Positions 38,661 through 53,109 of a stretch of 64,000 nt of DNA are shown here, piece by piece (position 1 is the stretch's first letter; each line of letters opens with the position of its first letter). Origin of the DNA: Amaranthus tricolor. Lineage: Eukaryota; Streptophyta; Magnoliopsida; Caryophyllales; Amaranthaceae. The DNA is taken from positions 7,327,811-7,391,810 of the forward strand of contig NC_080059.1 of assembly GCF_026212465.1 (NCBI RefSeq), in the 5' to 3' direction. The notes under the pieces are model-generated. The model saw nothing but the letters and a program-made list of their open reading frames with translations. It searched no databases and was not told the DNA's origin. The position numbers and the translations under genes are program-made.

Positions 38661-38671
38661 CTAATTTATAG
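38661..38671 (-). promoter_or_regulatory. TATA box of knottin copy A
   Basis: CTATAAATTAGCATGATG on the minus strand, about 85-90 nt before the start codon. The equivalents CTATAAATAAGCGTGATGA (near 55703, copy C) and ATATAATTAGCGTGATGA (near 59499, copy D) preserve the same context, so the promoter was duplicated with each gene. A CCGATTGG (CCAAT) box is just upstream. Confidence 0.7.
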
Positions 38672-39749
38672 ACCAATCGGCGGTTCAAATTGACAGTAAT
38701 TTTTAATAACAACATGAATAACACGTTGTCCGACCCAACATTCCCTTTTGCAAATAGCTTCGCAACTTGAAATTTTGATCCCAACTCATTAATATGCGGT
38801 GGAGTAAAGATTTTAAAGGCGCTATTTATTTTTGCGATATCTATTAAGATGGAATCTCTTATTGTATCAAAAGATAAAATTTATTCATTTCAATAAAAAT
38901 AATTCAAGACAAAATATATTGTAATATTATATTCTAAAATTACTTCAAATATAAAAAATATTCACAAATAAATTATTTGATAAATATTGCTCAAAATTGA
39001 GTCTGAATAGTACAATTTAATATTTGAGTTCCCTTATTTCTAAGAGTCCTTGGCGGCTGGTCATCTAACTTGTGCACAGAACCGGCACTGTCATTAATCA
39101 TCAACTTCATAGGTGTTTAATGTTAATTTTTCCTTTTTAAGTTTAATTATGTTTTCTATCATTAACCTTTTATGGCACCTCCTTTAGCCCGATTAGACTG
39201 TGAGCCCGACCAAGTCGATTCCGCTGTACTTGACCATTTTTATGTCCTTGATGCTCTTCTTGGTTGATATTTTTTATTCTTACTTTAAAATTTTTTTTCA
39301 TGGAACCCCATTAAAATACACTCGTCTCTCGGGTTGTTGATGAAAAAAGATTGAATTTTTGGGGGAGATTAACAGAAAAGATTGTGATCCACGTCTATGA
39401 ATTAAAGGCAACCAAAATTTAAAATATACTTGCTCTTATTAATTATTATTGTCTCATTTGTCTTTTTCAAACTATTCATCGATCACTTTAGATATTTGTT
39501 TTATTCTTAATTTATAGGTTAAAATATAATCAATTCAGATCTTGTTGTTTTGTTTAATATAAAATTTTATTAATAGTGAATAAATGGGAGTATCTTTTAA
39601 GAAAAAACAAGGAATTCTTATTTTTCTATTTCATTTTAAAAAGTAGTTATTTGGAGCGTTTGATAAATAACGTTTTAGCTACATTTTTGGTTGATTATTG
39701 GCTTTTAAACAAAATATTAGCTTGCTTTTAAACCAAAAAAAAAACTAGG

Positions 39750-40590
39750 TTAATTAGTTTTTTAAATGACTTTTGACTTGTTGGCATATTGATTTTGTCG
39801 AGAAACCAACTCAACCAACAGATTAAACTGATGATTGAGGGACCAAAATATGTTATATATACTCTAACACGCCCCTTTCAAAACCCAATTGGGTTAGAAG
39901 TGTGGATACGCATAGGCGCTGAATATTCCAGTTTAAATGAGAAGTGGTTGAAATTCGAATTCGTGACCTCTTGTCACGTTGGTTTTCGATACCATATTGG
40001 CAGTGGCGAAATTTGAATAAAATTTTAGGGGGGCGGAGTTAATAAAAAAAATTGAATTAAACTAATATATAACCAATCAATACAACAAAAAACTATTAAA
40101 TAAATTTTGAGTCAAAATAAAGCTCGAAGCTCATTTAACACTTTAAAATTGTCTATATTTTTAATTTTGTCCAATTCTCTTAATCGCTTTCTTCTTTTTT
40201 TCGTTTTTTCAGTTGTTAAATGATAATTTAATTTCTAATTTGATACTCTAATATTATTTATAAGATTTTTTTAATTTTTAGGTATTCATTCTCTTCCTTT
40301 AATTGTGTTGCTTTTATTTGTTGGCTTGAAATTTTTAAAAATATAAAATGACTGTTGTATATTAAAAAAAATTGACGAAAATCTCGGAGGGGCGAACCCC
40401 CTACCTGCCCCAACTACGTTTTGCCCTGCATATTGATCAATCAACTAACAACATAAGCATGTTCCTAAACAGTTAGCTAATTTCATTAGTTTAAAAACCA
40501 ATAAAAATAATCAACACTTTTAATTAATGCAACAAACCAACAAAAAAAACTAATAATTAATATCTATTTTCCAAATAGGTATTAAAAAAA
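39750..40590. other. Copy-A-only block with SINE-like repeat
   Basis: Absent from copy B. It contains a relative of the 21360-21690 repeat (39835-40005, AATTCGAATTCGTGACCTC) and a GGGGGGCGGA...GGAGGGGCGAACCCCC segment typical of TE debris. No coding signal is present. Whether it is an insertion in A or a deletion in B is undecided. Confidence 0.4.
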
Positions 40591-41541
40591 AAAAACTTTC
40601 TCAAAGTTAACAATCCAAAAACCAAAAATAAAATCGTGATCTTATCTCTCTCGTGATACAATGACCAAATACTTGTAACGTGACAAAAAATAACACATCC
40701 AAGAATTTACTAGGTAGAGGACGTTCAAAGATGAACCATTGGTATGTCGACGCATGGGTGGACCAAATACTATGAACCTCTATTTATTTTGTTATAAATT
40801 TTAAAAATTGTGACACTTTATTATTAAAAAGAGATATTTACTTAAACTAAAATAAAAACTTAAAATATCTTTTATAATGTTAATATTAATTTTATAAAAT
40901 AACTTAAATTAAGTTGTTAAAAAATAAATTTTATAAAAGTTGCTCTAAAAAGAGTTAAAAAATGAAAGAAAAAATATAATAAATAGGATTTGAACAAATG
41001 ACCATTGAAGTATTAAATAAAACTCCAACCAACTATTCTACCTCAATTGTATTTTATTCTAATATAGTTTTTATATATGACACCCTATAGATAAGGGGCC
41101 ATGTGCGGTTGGGCACTCCGCACACCCTCAGAATCGTCCTATGTGAACAAATGTGACTAATTCAAATTATTTAAACTTCTTTTATCACACTGGTAGTTGC
41201 ACCAATAATTCGAAAGGTCAATAAGAGATTCAAAACTCTTTAGAGGGAGGATGAATATGAATTTGCCGGTTTTTTTCATAAGTCTTTTAAAACGTTTGAA
41301 ATCAGGTACCTATGATTCACAAGATTCAGCTATACATAATCTAATTTTCGCCCAAAATCCTCTTAACTTACAGAATTCAAACCTCAGTTTTTTATTTTTA
41401 ATCATGATCATGTACCTATGATAACCACGTAGCAACTTTTGCGAAATTCTATCCACATTGAACCATATGCTAGTGTTCATTAGAAAATCGAAATACACTT
41501 GTTCTTTTCCTTGAAATTATTGTTTTCTCCTTATTTACAAC

Positions 41542-41542
<1 letters not shown>

Positions 41543-41595
<53 letters not shown>
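41543..41595. repeat. (TA)n microsatellite
   Basis: About 52 bp of TA next to TTTACAACCC. The matching point in copy B (49733) has none. Confidence 0.9.
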
Positions 41596-41598
<3 letters not shown>

Positions 41599-41865
41599 CA
41601 AATAAGAAGGATTTTAAAATGAGAAGGGTGTGAATGATTTTTGTTTGATTTTGTTTGGTTACTATATATACAAAAAAGGATACTATGCTATAAATTAAGA
41701 ACATTTTAAAAATTATTTCATAATTACCTTTCTGTGTAATATTGTTAATTTTACAATTATGAGTTTTTGGCTCAATAGTGACCATAGATTTTTTTTAGTG
41801 AAATCAAAGGTGTAGATTCCTTCTTACCCTTCTCTTTTTCAACCTCTTCTTAATGGATCCCTCCC

Positions 41866-41869
<4 letters not shown>

Positions 41870-41916
<47 letters not shown>
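41870..41916. repeat. (TA)n(TG)n compound microsatellite
   Basis: A TA run passes directly into a TG run that abuts the TGTTG end of the adjacent LTR, which hides any target-site duplication. Confidence 0.9.
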
Positions 41917-41917
<1 letters not shown>

Positions 41918-42376
41918 TGTGCGACAGCGGAAACAAAGATCGAAAACAATAATGGAAAGCAATAAAGTTTCAAATAAACAATAAAGAAAATCACACTGAG
42001 AAATTAATGTGGTTCACTATCAACGTGATAGCTACATCCACCGGCACCGAGAATAAACTTTTCACTATAAATCGGGAGATTACAAGATGAACACCAGAAA
42101 CCACAACAATGGCTCTCCAAGCTTTTTCTCTCTTAGTTTTTCTCTCTTAGTTTTCCTCACTTTGTGTTTTGCATTGCATCATATGCTCTAATTCTAATTG
42201 CATGGGGCCTTTATATAGTATACCTCATAATAAAAAGAAATTAGAGTTAAGAAAATACAAAAGAACCGTCAAAAACTAAGAGTAACCGGCTAAAAACGTG
42301 CCAAAACTAACTTCCCGCGAAAATCGCAGTGCTCCGCGCCCCGCATAAAACTCTGCGGCCCGCGCACAACCTTAAA
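41915..42376 (-). mobile_element. Copia-type LTR, truncated (copy A)
   Basis: It matches the right-hand LTR of copy B, with an end at TGTTGTGCGACAGCGG and a TATA-like CTATATAAAGGCCCC on the minus strand. It stops at GCGCACAACCTT, where sequence switches to a repeat of the 40600-40760 region, so its 5' part was lost by rearrangement. Confidence 0.65.
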
Positions 42377-43722
42377 TGGCCAATAAAACAAAATTAAAAT
42401 CGTAATCTTATCTCTCTCGCGATACAATAACCACATACTTCAACGTGACAGTAAATATCACATTCAAGATTGTATTAGGTAGATGACGTACAAAGATGGA
42501 CCATAAAGTATGTGGACGCATGTGACATTCACAATTTAAATAGCTTCTTTTAACAATGGACTCTATGTTGTAGAAATTACATAAAATTTTAAATAGGAGA
42601 TCTAAAATTCTTTAGGATTTTTTTGAATTGAGAAATATTTAAGGGTAAAAAAAGAAAAATTATAAAATGAAGGTAAATAGAGATGTACATAAAGTAATTG
42701 AAATATTTGTGAATGACGTAGAATAAGAGTAAACTGAAAAAGGATGAATAAAAAGATAGATGATTTTCCTCATTTGAAAGAAAGTATTCTACAATCCTTC
42801 TCTAGAGTAAATTTTTACTCTAAAATAAGGAAACTAATTATTATACTATCCATTTCTCATTACTTTGCAACTAATTCTTTTCACTCTCTAACAATGAAAT
42901 TCAATTAGTTTCATATCTAATTACTTTTGTTTTTCTACTTTGTCTTTTATTCCCCCTTAATTATTTACCCTTAATCATGGAGAATAAATAGCGGTTGGTC
43001 CATTTTTTTAAAGTCGATTTAAAGGTTTGAAATCAATTTTGAAAGAATTATGTATGCGGTAGAGTGTATACTAAATAAAAGTATTGAAAAATAACTTGGA
43101 CAAAACACATGAAATTGTTCTCAAGGTTCAGTTACAAATAGTCGTCTAGTCTCCGTACAAAGTTGTATTAACCCGTAGGATACAGACTACTTCAATTCTT
43201 ATGTATCCACACAATTTTACAGATCATGCCATGTAGTTCAAGCTTAAAATGAAATCTCAAGATCATTGTCTGGTCCAGCTAAATGTACGTAGCAACATTT
43301 GCAAAATTCTATCCATTTTCTGGAACGTATATTCTAGTGTTCATTAGAAAATCGAAATACACTTATTCTTTTCATTGAAATTATTCTTATCTTCTTCTTT
43401 ACAACCCTTGTGTAAATATATATATTCTTGATTGTTAATATGTTCAGTTATCAACAATGTAAAATTAATTTATTAAAATTATATTAAATCGATTGAGTTT
43501 AATAAGATTTCATTTGACAAATTATTTTCTATTGATAATTCACTTAAAGAAAGGATGATTGACCTTTTATCATGTATTTTCAAAATTAGGGTCCAATTAA
43601 TTTAAAAGGAAAATTTCTTAAATTAAAATAAAAATTCAACACAATGTAATAAAAATTTACAGATTTGAAATGTAAAATTTTCTTAAACTAATTATACTTT
43701 TACAAATAACTAATGATATATA
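42377..43722. repeat. Partial third copy of the duplicated flank
   Basis: 42385-42530 resembles 40610-40770, and 43255-43412 resembles 41405-41540 (AGTGTTCATTAGAAAATCGA...TTTACAACCC), both diverged. The middle part has no gene. A further weak relative lies at 52160-52300. 43413-43722 shows nothing recognisable. Confidence 0.55.
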
Positions 43723-45559
43723 TATTAATTAAATAACAAATTTTCGTAGCTATACTAAGATTCCTGAGGCTAAACTAAGTCATTATTATGTCATAAATAA
43801 TCATAAAAGTCAAGGGTAATATTTCTAAGTACTTAATAACGTATTTTATCAAATAACCAGTAAAATAGTAAAACGGATCTATCATAACCATAAAAAAACA
43901 TAATCCGACAAGTTATTAAGGGTCCAAAATCTAAATGAAATGAGTTTTCAAGAAAAACAACGTTAAGCATTTTAACAAATTTGTTTGACTATTTTACCGA
44001 TAAACCAATTAATAAATCTTTATAATTACTTGAGTCCAAAATAAAAAAAAAATTATCAAAATACCAAGATGATATGGAATCATTTTAAAGACATAAGTTA
44101 AGTAACTAGTAAAATTCATATATATCTATATTGCCATATTAATAAAAAATTTTCATATATATGAATTTTTTTTCGAGTGTCCCAAAAGTATTATTATTTT
44201 GACGAAAATATCACTAAATTGGATATGACTTTAATATTACCATGTAAAGTTTAAATGATTAAAATAAAATCATGTTGATCATACTTTTATATTATCGAGT
44301 AACCATAAATAAATATCACATAACGAGAGAGTTAAGAAAATGTGTACCATTTTCCTCCAAAGGTGGTGCTAAACCAAGTAAGAGAATAATAATAGAAAAA
44401 TAAGAACTTAAAGAAATAAGCTCCAAAGGAGAAAGTTTTAAGGCTCCAAGCTTCAAAGAAGTAGATCTTCAATTACCCAAAAGAAAATGATATCCAAGCT
44501 CCAAAAGATAATACTTGACTTTTCAAAAGTTGATGATTATTGGCTTAAGACGTGATAAGATCAAGCTCCATCTTCATTTGATTCTTCAACTAATAAAAAG
44601 GGTATAAAGTTAGTAAGATGTTAATGAAGTGAAGATATACGAAAGAATGGTAGAAAGATTTGATGATGGGGGTGCAAGTGATCTCATGGCTAAGTAGGGG
44701 TATTTATAATGGGTTTTGGGCAACTTTTTAGTTCATAAGATTGTAAAAGAAGGTTAACTTGTGTAAGTGATTTAGAGTGTGTAAGTAAATGTGTAAGAGT
44801 TGTAGTGTGTAAGTCGATGTGTAAGAGTTTGGATTGTAGAAGAAGGTTAACTTGTATAAGGAAATGGTGATAGCTTGTGTAAGTGATGAGCATTATGGAT
44901 TGATGTAGAAAGGATTTTGGTTCATCAAATTTTTGTTCTAATTTATACTAGTGAAATGTTTTAGATTAATGGGAAAGTATGATTAAGGTTTGATTATGAA
45001 AATATAATAGTTTACTTAGAAAATTTTGGTTAAAACTATACTTAAAGTTAATAAGAAAAATATAGTTAATTTTTAGGTATAAAATAATTAAATCAAAGTT
45101 GTAAGGTTAAAATGATAAGTAGTAAAGTTAGTTTAAGAAAACGAAATTGGAACGTAACGTTTTAATAAAACCGTAAATATAATATTAAAATTTTACTTTT
45201 CGTAGTATAAAATAATAAATAATATTTTAGTGCTTATAAAGAAATTTAAAATAGCAAATAGAACAACTCAAAATAGCAAATTAATGGAAACAACTTTAAA
45301 AAACGAAGAGAGTACATAACAAGATTTTTATTAATAAGAGCATACATTGAAATGGAAACACATGATGGAACATAGTCAAAGATAGCTAGGAAGCTACATT
45401 CTTGGATGTAAGAAGAATGCAAGAGCATCATCTTAAGCTAACCAAGATTATCATTGTACTCAAACAAACAACCCATAGATTACATCCACAAGTGACAAGA
45501 CACAAAGGCTATATTTAATTTTATTTTAGATTCGCCTCTGATAAAAAAACCGACAGTTT

Positions 45560-47594
45560 TTATGCGCAAACTAATATCCTGAAGCCCCGAGGGTGAGGAA
45601 TGCAAGAGCCAGAGCAACAAATTTCATCAATTCCTGCACAAGGTGTCCCTGCTGGAGCACAATGTTCATCAAAAACACCCATGAAGTTTTTCTTTATGTT
45701 TGAAGCCAAACCCCTTTCCATAGTTTTTAGTGAGGCTAATGCTCTTATTTCAGCCTCCAATCCAAGCTTTTGTTGCAACATTTTCCCACTTGTCACTTCT
45801 TGAATTCTTGCATCCATCACAGCTGCATTAAATAATTGTATTTTATTACATATTGAAAATTAATTGGAAATATTACTATCTTTTAGCTCTTCTTGGAAAA
45901 TACACCCTCCATTTTTTTTTAATTTTTTGTACATTTTTCAATGTAAATTTTAAACCTTAATATCTCTAAATACACATTATAAAAAATTTAAAAAAATACA
46001 CAATAAAAAAGTATACATTAAGACGAATTTAACGCAATCTCACATGGATATATTTTATTTTCTAAATATATATAAAAACATTAATTTAATTTCTCTCCTT
46101 AAGGTCTAATATTCCAAATGGAAAGAACAATAAAGAACGAAAACTATAACATGAAAATAAAATTATTAGAATTAGTTGTTTAATTTCCTTGATCATTTTA
46201 CACATATTGTTCATTTGAATGAAAATTAATGGAATAGGAAGTTGAACTGAAAAATAAGATAAAAACATGTGGATAAAAGAAATCAATAGTTAACATAGAG
46301 AGAGAATAAATATATTGATGAAATTAAAAGAAAAAAAGTAAAACCATTATAAAGAATATACAAAATCACTAGGACAAATTAGACACAATGGAAAGTCGTG
46401 TATATTTGAGAGGGATGAAAAGAGTATGGTTTATCATATGTTTGTTAGTTTAGGATTATATATTTTACAAATTTATAAATAAATAGTTAGGACTCTTATG
46501 ATTTTTAGTTAATTTAGGAAATATATCACTCATAAATTAATTGAGACTCTCTATAATAAATAAATGTCATTGAATGTAAATTACATATTGAAAAACACAA
46601 GAAATAAAAATAAAATAATGTTGTTTGCTCTGTCTATATGATTTATTTTATTGTCATGTTTTTATGAGAATCAATTATTATTGTGTTTTAGTTGGTCTAG
46701 ATTACATGATGCGGAAAAAAAAAAGATTAAGCTAAAGTGAACATGAGAACATAATTTTTATTTGGGCAATTCATTTTAATTGTCCCATTTCTATTTTAAA
46801 ACATAATTTTTGAACCAAATTCTCCTTATACCATTCATGTAATTACCAAAACATCTTTATTTTTTTTACTAAACTACACTATTTAACCCCCCAATACCGG
46901 CTACATCACATGGGTATACTATTTAAGGCGATCCCTTCCACTTTCTTAATATTTGTGCCCAACCCAAATGGAACAATTAAAAAGAATTGGAGTATTAAAT
47001 TTTTTTGTTTGCGTTTAGAAAAAAATATACTCCCTTCTATCCATTCTAATAGTTTTATTTTCTATCTAATATCTCTAATTGTGCATAATTAAAAGTTATA
47101 AAAAATTATTATTAATAATCTTTACATTGAAACGAATCAAACAAGATCCCACTTAATTATATTATAACTTAAAGATTAAGAATAAATACAAGTTAAGAGT
47201 GATAATTGATAAACAATGTTCACAGTCAAATGAAACTAAATAGCTTGAATAGAAGGGAGCATGAGATTTATGTGCAGTTAATGCTGTCAACTGACACCAT
47301 TCAACTTATGTTATGTATTTTATCAGATACTTAGATGTACTAATATATGTGTTGGTTAAGTTGGTATGAGCTACAATATATGACAAAATTGACCCGGATT
47401 CAACCCTTACTAAGCACATTAATTTATATTATTGACATCATTTGATTTTGTTTTAGATCCGCCACGAAATGGAGTATAATCAAATAACATTAATATAAAT
47501 GCAAGAAACAAAGGAAGTCATTAGAAGTAAAACCTGCAGATGCAACTGTAAGGAAGAGAAAAGCAACAAAAGCAAATTTGGAGTATCCCAACAT
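45560..47594 (-). CDS. Knottin-type six-cysteine secreted peptide, copy B
   Basis: Exon 1 is 47594-47534 and exon 2 is 45822-45560; together they encode 107 residues with the same signal peptide as copy A. Cysteine spacing is unchanged (C-x6-C-x6-CC-x3-C-x10-C). Compared with copy A, the visible replacements are one Asn-Thr change in the pro-region and four in the knot (Ala-Thr, Leu-Pro, Gln-Arg, Ala-Phe). Only two silent changes are visible in exon 2. The degenerate copy C shares the PRGF form, so copy A appears derived at those sites. The intron is about 1 kb longer than in copy A because of a private insertion. A TATA box lies near 47677-47687. Confidence 0.8.
46160..47180. other. Private insertion in the intron of knottin copy B
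   Basis: About 1 kb absent from copy A. It contains a Stowaway-like end (ATACTCCCTTCTATCCATTC near 47028) and TCTCTAATTGTGCATAATTA, also seen in the MITE at 56424-56665. No coding capacity is seen. Confidence 0.5.
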
Positions 47595-49742
47595 TTTCAG
47601 GCTTAACACTTTTTTTCAATGTATGGAAGCTTTTTAATTTTGAACTGTTTTTGCTATTGCTCCTCGCTGCATCATGCTAATTTATAGACCAATCGGCGGT
47701 TCAAATTGACAGTAATTTTTAATAACAACATGAATAACACGTTGTCCGACCCAACATTCCCTTTTGCAAATAGCTTCGCAACTTGAAATTTTGATCCCAA
47801 CTCATTAATATGCGGTGGAGTAAAGATTTTAAAGGCGCTATTTATTTTTGCGATATCTATTAAGATGGAATCTCTTATTGTATCAAAAGATAAAATTTAT
47901 TCATTTCAATAAAAATAATTCAAGACAAAATATATTGTAATATTATATTCTAAAATTACTTCAAATATAAAAAATATTCACAAATAAATTATTTGATAAA
48001 TATTGCTCAAAATTGAGTCTGAATAGTACAATTTAATATTTGAGTTCCCTTATTTCTAAGAGTCCTTGGCGGCTGGTCATCTAACTTGTGCACAGAACCG
48101 GCACTGTCATTAATCATCAACTTCATAGGTGTTTAATGTTAATTTTTCCTTTTTAAGTTTAATTATGTTTTCTATCATTAACCTTTTATGGCACCTCCTT
48201 TAGCCCGATTAGACTGTGAGCCCGACCAAGTCGATTCCGCTGTACTTGACCATTTTTATGTCCTTGATGCTCTTCTTGGTTGATATTTTTTATTCTTACT
48301 TTAAAATTTTTTTTCATGGAACCCCATTAAAATACACTCGTCTCTCGGGTTGTTGATGAAAAAAGATTGAATTTTTGGGGGAGATTAACAGAAAAGATTG
48401 TGATCCACGTCTATGAATTAAAGGCAACCAAAATTTAAAATATACTTGCTCTTATTAATTATTATTGTCTCATTTGTCTTTTTCAAACTATTCATCGATC
48501 ACTTTAGATATTTGTTTTATTCTTAATTTATAGGTTAAAATATAATCAATTCAGATCTTGTTGTTTTGTTTAATATAAAATTTTATTAATAGTGAATAAA
48601 TGGGAGTATCTTTTAAGAAAAAACAAGAAGGAATTATTATTTTTCTATTTCATTTTAAAAAGTAGTTATTTGGAGCGTTTGATAAATAACGTTTTAGCTA
48701 CATTTTTGGTTGATTATTGGCTTTTTAAACAAAATATTAGCTTGCTTTTAAACCAAAAAAAAAATTTCTCAAAGTTAACAATCCAATAAACCAAAAATAA
48801 AATCGTGATCTTATCTCTCTCGTAATACAATGACCAAATACTTGTAACGTGACAATAAATAACACATCCAAGAATTTACTAGGCAGAGGACGTTCGAAGA
48901 TGAACCATTGGTATGTCGACGCATGGGTGGACCAAATACTTTTGAACCTCTATTTATTTTGTTATAAATTTTCAAAATTGGGAGACTTTATTATTAAAAA
49001 CAGATATTTACTTAAACTAAAATAAAAACTTAAAATAACTTTTATAATATTAATATTAATTTTATAAAATAACTTAAATTAAGTTGTTAAAAAATAAATT
49101 TTATAAAAGTTGCTCTAAAAAGAGTTAAAAAATAAAAGAAAAAATATAATGAATAGGATTTGAACAAATGACCATTGAAATATTAAATAAAACTCCAACC
49201 AACTATTCTACCTCAATTGTATTTTATTCTAATATAATTTTTATATATGACACCCTTTAGATAAGGGGCCATGTGCGGTTGGGCACCCCGCACACCCTCA
49301 GAATCGTCCTATGTGAACAAATGTGACTAATTCAAATTATTTAAACTTCTTTTATCACACTGGTAGTTGTACCAATAATACGAAAGGTCAATAAGAGATT
49401 GAAAACTTTTTAGAGGGAGGATGAATACGCGTTTGCCGTTTTTTTTCATAAGTCTTTTAAAACGTTTGAAACCAGATTTAAAGGAATTATGTATGTGGCA
49501 TATTGTTCACAAGATTCAGCTATATATGGTCTAATTTTCGCCCGGAATCCTCTTAACTTGCAGAATTCAAACCTCAGTTTTTTATTTTTAATCATGATCA
49601 TGTACCTATGATAACCACGTAGCAACTTTTGCGAAATTTTATCCACATTGAACCATATGATAGTGTTCATTAGAAAATCGAAATACACTTGTTCTTTTCC
49701 TTGAAATTATTGTTTTCTTCTTATTTACAACCCGTGGGTGTG

Positions 49743-50264
49743 TGTTGTGCGACAGCGGAAACAATGATCGAAAACAATAATGAAAAGCAATAAAGATTCA
49801 AACAAACAATAAAGAAAATCATACCGAGAAATTAACGTGGTTCACTATCAACGTGATAGCTACATCCACCGACACCGAGAATAAACTCACTATAAACCGG
49901 GAGATTACAAGATGAACACGAGAAACCACAACAATGGCTCTCCAAGCTTTTTCTCCCTTAGTTTTCCTCACTTTGTGTTTTGCATTGCATCATATGCTCT
50001 AATTCTAATTATATGGGGCCTTTATATAGTATACCTCATAATAAAAAGAAATTAGGGTTAAGAAAATACAAAAGAAACAGTCAAAAACTAAGAGTAACCG
50101 GCCAAAAACGTGTCAAAACTAACTTCCCGCGAAAATCACAATGCTCCGTCGCCACGCGTAAAACTGCGCGGGCCGCGCACAACCTTCTGCTTGGCGACCT
50201 ACGTTAACCATTTCCCAAATCTTCATCCCATATAATGACTTGCTCGAGTCACTATATTTCAACA
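49743..50264 (-). mobile_element. Copia-type solo LTR (copy B)
   Basis: 522 bp. On the minus strand it starts TGTTGAAATATAGTGACTCG and ends CGCTGTCGCACAACA, giving TGTTG/CAACA ends. It has a TATA-like ACTATATAAAGGCCCC and, upstream of it, GC-rich palindromic text around GTGCGCGGCCCGCGCAG. The right neighbour is a (TA)n tract, so no clear target-site duplication is readable. The 62573-63149 LTR shares its downstream part in the opposite orientation. Confidence 0.7.
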
Positions 50265-50268
50265 ATAT

Positions 50269-50899
<631 letters not shown>

Positions 50900-50900
<1 letters not shown>

Positions 50901-51760
50901 CCTTGATTTTGATTTCCAACCCCTTAAACGAAACCAGAAATCGTAAAGGAAAGGAAGGAATTCGGATGTTACAGTGAAAATACTTAATTGAATTGAAAGG
51001 GAAATTATGCTAACACTAAGTCTTAATTGAAATGAAAGCAAAGCTATGAAGAATACATAAAAATTACTCAAAATAAAAGGTGAAAAACTCAGATAATAGC
51101 TCCCTCTTCCTCTTTTCTATTTATAGGCTCAAAAACAAGTGGGGGTGGTGGTTTCATGATTGCTCCACCACCCCTAGGTTGTAGGAGGGGGGGTGCCACC
51201 CCTAGTGGATAGGGTAGGGTGGCTGGCAGTCTTGGCAGCAGCAATTAGAAGCAACAAATGTAATTGGACCTCGAATGATGCTTAAAAAAGATCACACAAG
51301 CTGTTGCCGCCTATTTCGCTCGACTCGAGCGAATCCCTCTCGACCAGTCGAGCCACTATCAGGTTCAACATCGGAAACTTCAGAAATTGGATCGAATGTG
51401 AAATTTAGCTCCGATCGACCCGAGCCATCTTGCTCGACCAATCGAGCGGATGTACTGTAACCTGGATTGAATCTTGATGATGGTCAGTAGCTCTGGAAGT
51501 ATGAATGCACTTCGCTCGACCCGAGCCAACTTTGCTCAACCGGTCGAGCGAGCTTCAGATATGTAATACTCGGCTTCTGGCTCGAACAATGCTGCTCGAG
51601 CCACCTTGGCTCGAGCCTATTCTGGTCGAGTGGATCTATTTTGGTTTCTTTTTTGCTTCTTTTTGTGGCTTGGCTCATGATGTTTCACTTCTTTGAACCC
51701 TCGGTGTTTAGGTGAGCAATGTATGCAACCAAAGGGGCTAGTTTATGCTCGGTATTGATG
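50900..51760 (-). mobile_element. LTR-like region with TCGAGC palindromes
   Basis: On the minus strand, GC-rich palindromes (CGCTCGACTCGAGCG, CTCGACCAGTCGAG, GCTCGACCAATCGAGC and variants, 51310-51630) precede a TATA-like CCTATAAATAGAAAAG (about 51115-51130). A TGTAACATCCGAATTCC end follows near 50975; its AACCCCTTAAACGAAAC neighbour also occurs at 21400-21460. The far boundary is not defined. Confidence 0.5.
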
Positions 51761-53100
51761 ATTAGATCCTGAAATGAAATAAAATACCAAAGCAACAAAA
51801 CAAGCGTAAAATCCAATAAACCAATGCGATAACATGTAGTTTACTCACGCTAAACAAGCCACTTATAGGGGTAAAAATAAAGATAAAATGTGGCTAACAA
51901 AAATATCTCTGTGTGCATAATTAAAACATATAAAAAGTTGATATATAAAATTTACATTTAAACGAATCAAACAACATTCTACATAATTATATTTTAAATT
52001 ATTAATAGAAAAATAAAATAATGCATATGAGGGACTGATGTTTTGTAAATTGAAATAAATGGAAGAGTTAATAACAATAGAGGGACCATCATCATTCATC
52101 ATTTAAAAGATTTCAGGCAAAATGCCAAAAGCTTTAAATGAAATCTCATTATCTGATTCTGCTTAATGTACCTGTGATAATCTCGTAGGGGGTGGTTTGG
52201 CAACATTTGCTCAACTCCATCTATAATTTACAATTAAATAAACTAGAGGTTCTAGAAATTATAAACGTATTTCCTTTTGTTATTTCTTATTTACAACATT
52301 TTTAAAACATGTATGTGAAAATCTATTTTTAATACTCTTATTAATTTTGAGTAATTGTTTCATTTGATTTTTTAATATTATTTATTAATTATTTATTAAT
52401 TTTTATTTTGTTTTTAATCTAGATGTCAAAATATAGAATAAGAATGTTTATTGATAGTTGATTCGTCTTAATATAATTTTTGGGGGTGTTGGCAAACAGC
52501 TTATGATAGTTGATTGAAACAACTTATTTAACTAGCTGATTTGACCAACTGATTTTATTAGCTGGATATTTAAGAGTATTTGGTTAAATTTAGCTGATAA
52601 ATGAAAGTTAATTAATGTAAAAAAGACATGTAAAGACATGATAAATTTATTTTTAAGCTTTTTGAATAATTGTAATTTACAGCTTTACTTAAAATTATGT
52701 CATGATTTATTTATGATAATTAGCTAGAACTTTATTACTTTAAAACTAATATGAACTTTTTGTCATATTCATATAAATAAATAAAAATAGACAAAGATTA
52801 CAAAGTTATTTGAGAATCAATACATATGCAACCAAGTAAAATCGAGAATATAATTGTAAAGCTTGTTTAATCGTAGTAGAAAAATTACCATGAATCAATA
52901 CAATCATTTGTTTATTTCTATTATGCTATACTATAGTATTAACTTTAATTTGGTTAAATATGAATAATACAAATTTAAATAAGTGTTTGCCTTGAGAATT
53001 TCTAACATGTTTAAAAATAAACTACAGAAGGTTAAAAGGTAAATTGCTGAAAAATCAAAAGTAAGTATTTTTTTGTTGAAAATAAGGCAACATGTCATAA
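51761..53100. other. Repeat-rich intergenic
   Basis: Contains Stowaway-like text near 51890-52000, a weak copy of the duplicated flank (52160-52300) and the start of a TTGGCAAACAGCTTATGATA element at about 52490. No gene. Confidence 0.4.
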
Positions 53101-53109
53101 AATCAAAAA

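Larger units (their letters stand above)
43723..50264. repeat. Segmental duplication, copy B
   Basis: Same order and orientation as copy A. It lacks the Pack-MULE region, with the junction at the position of the (TA)n tract, and lacks the 39750-40590 block. It has a private insertion of about 1 kb in the peptide-gene intron (about 46160-47180) and a fuller copia-like LTR at its right edge. Confidence 0.8.
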
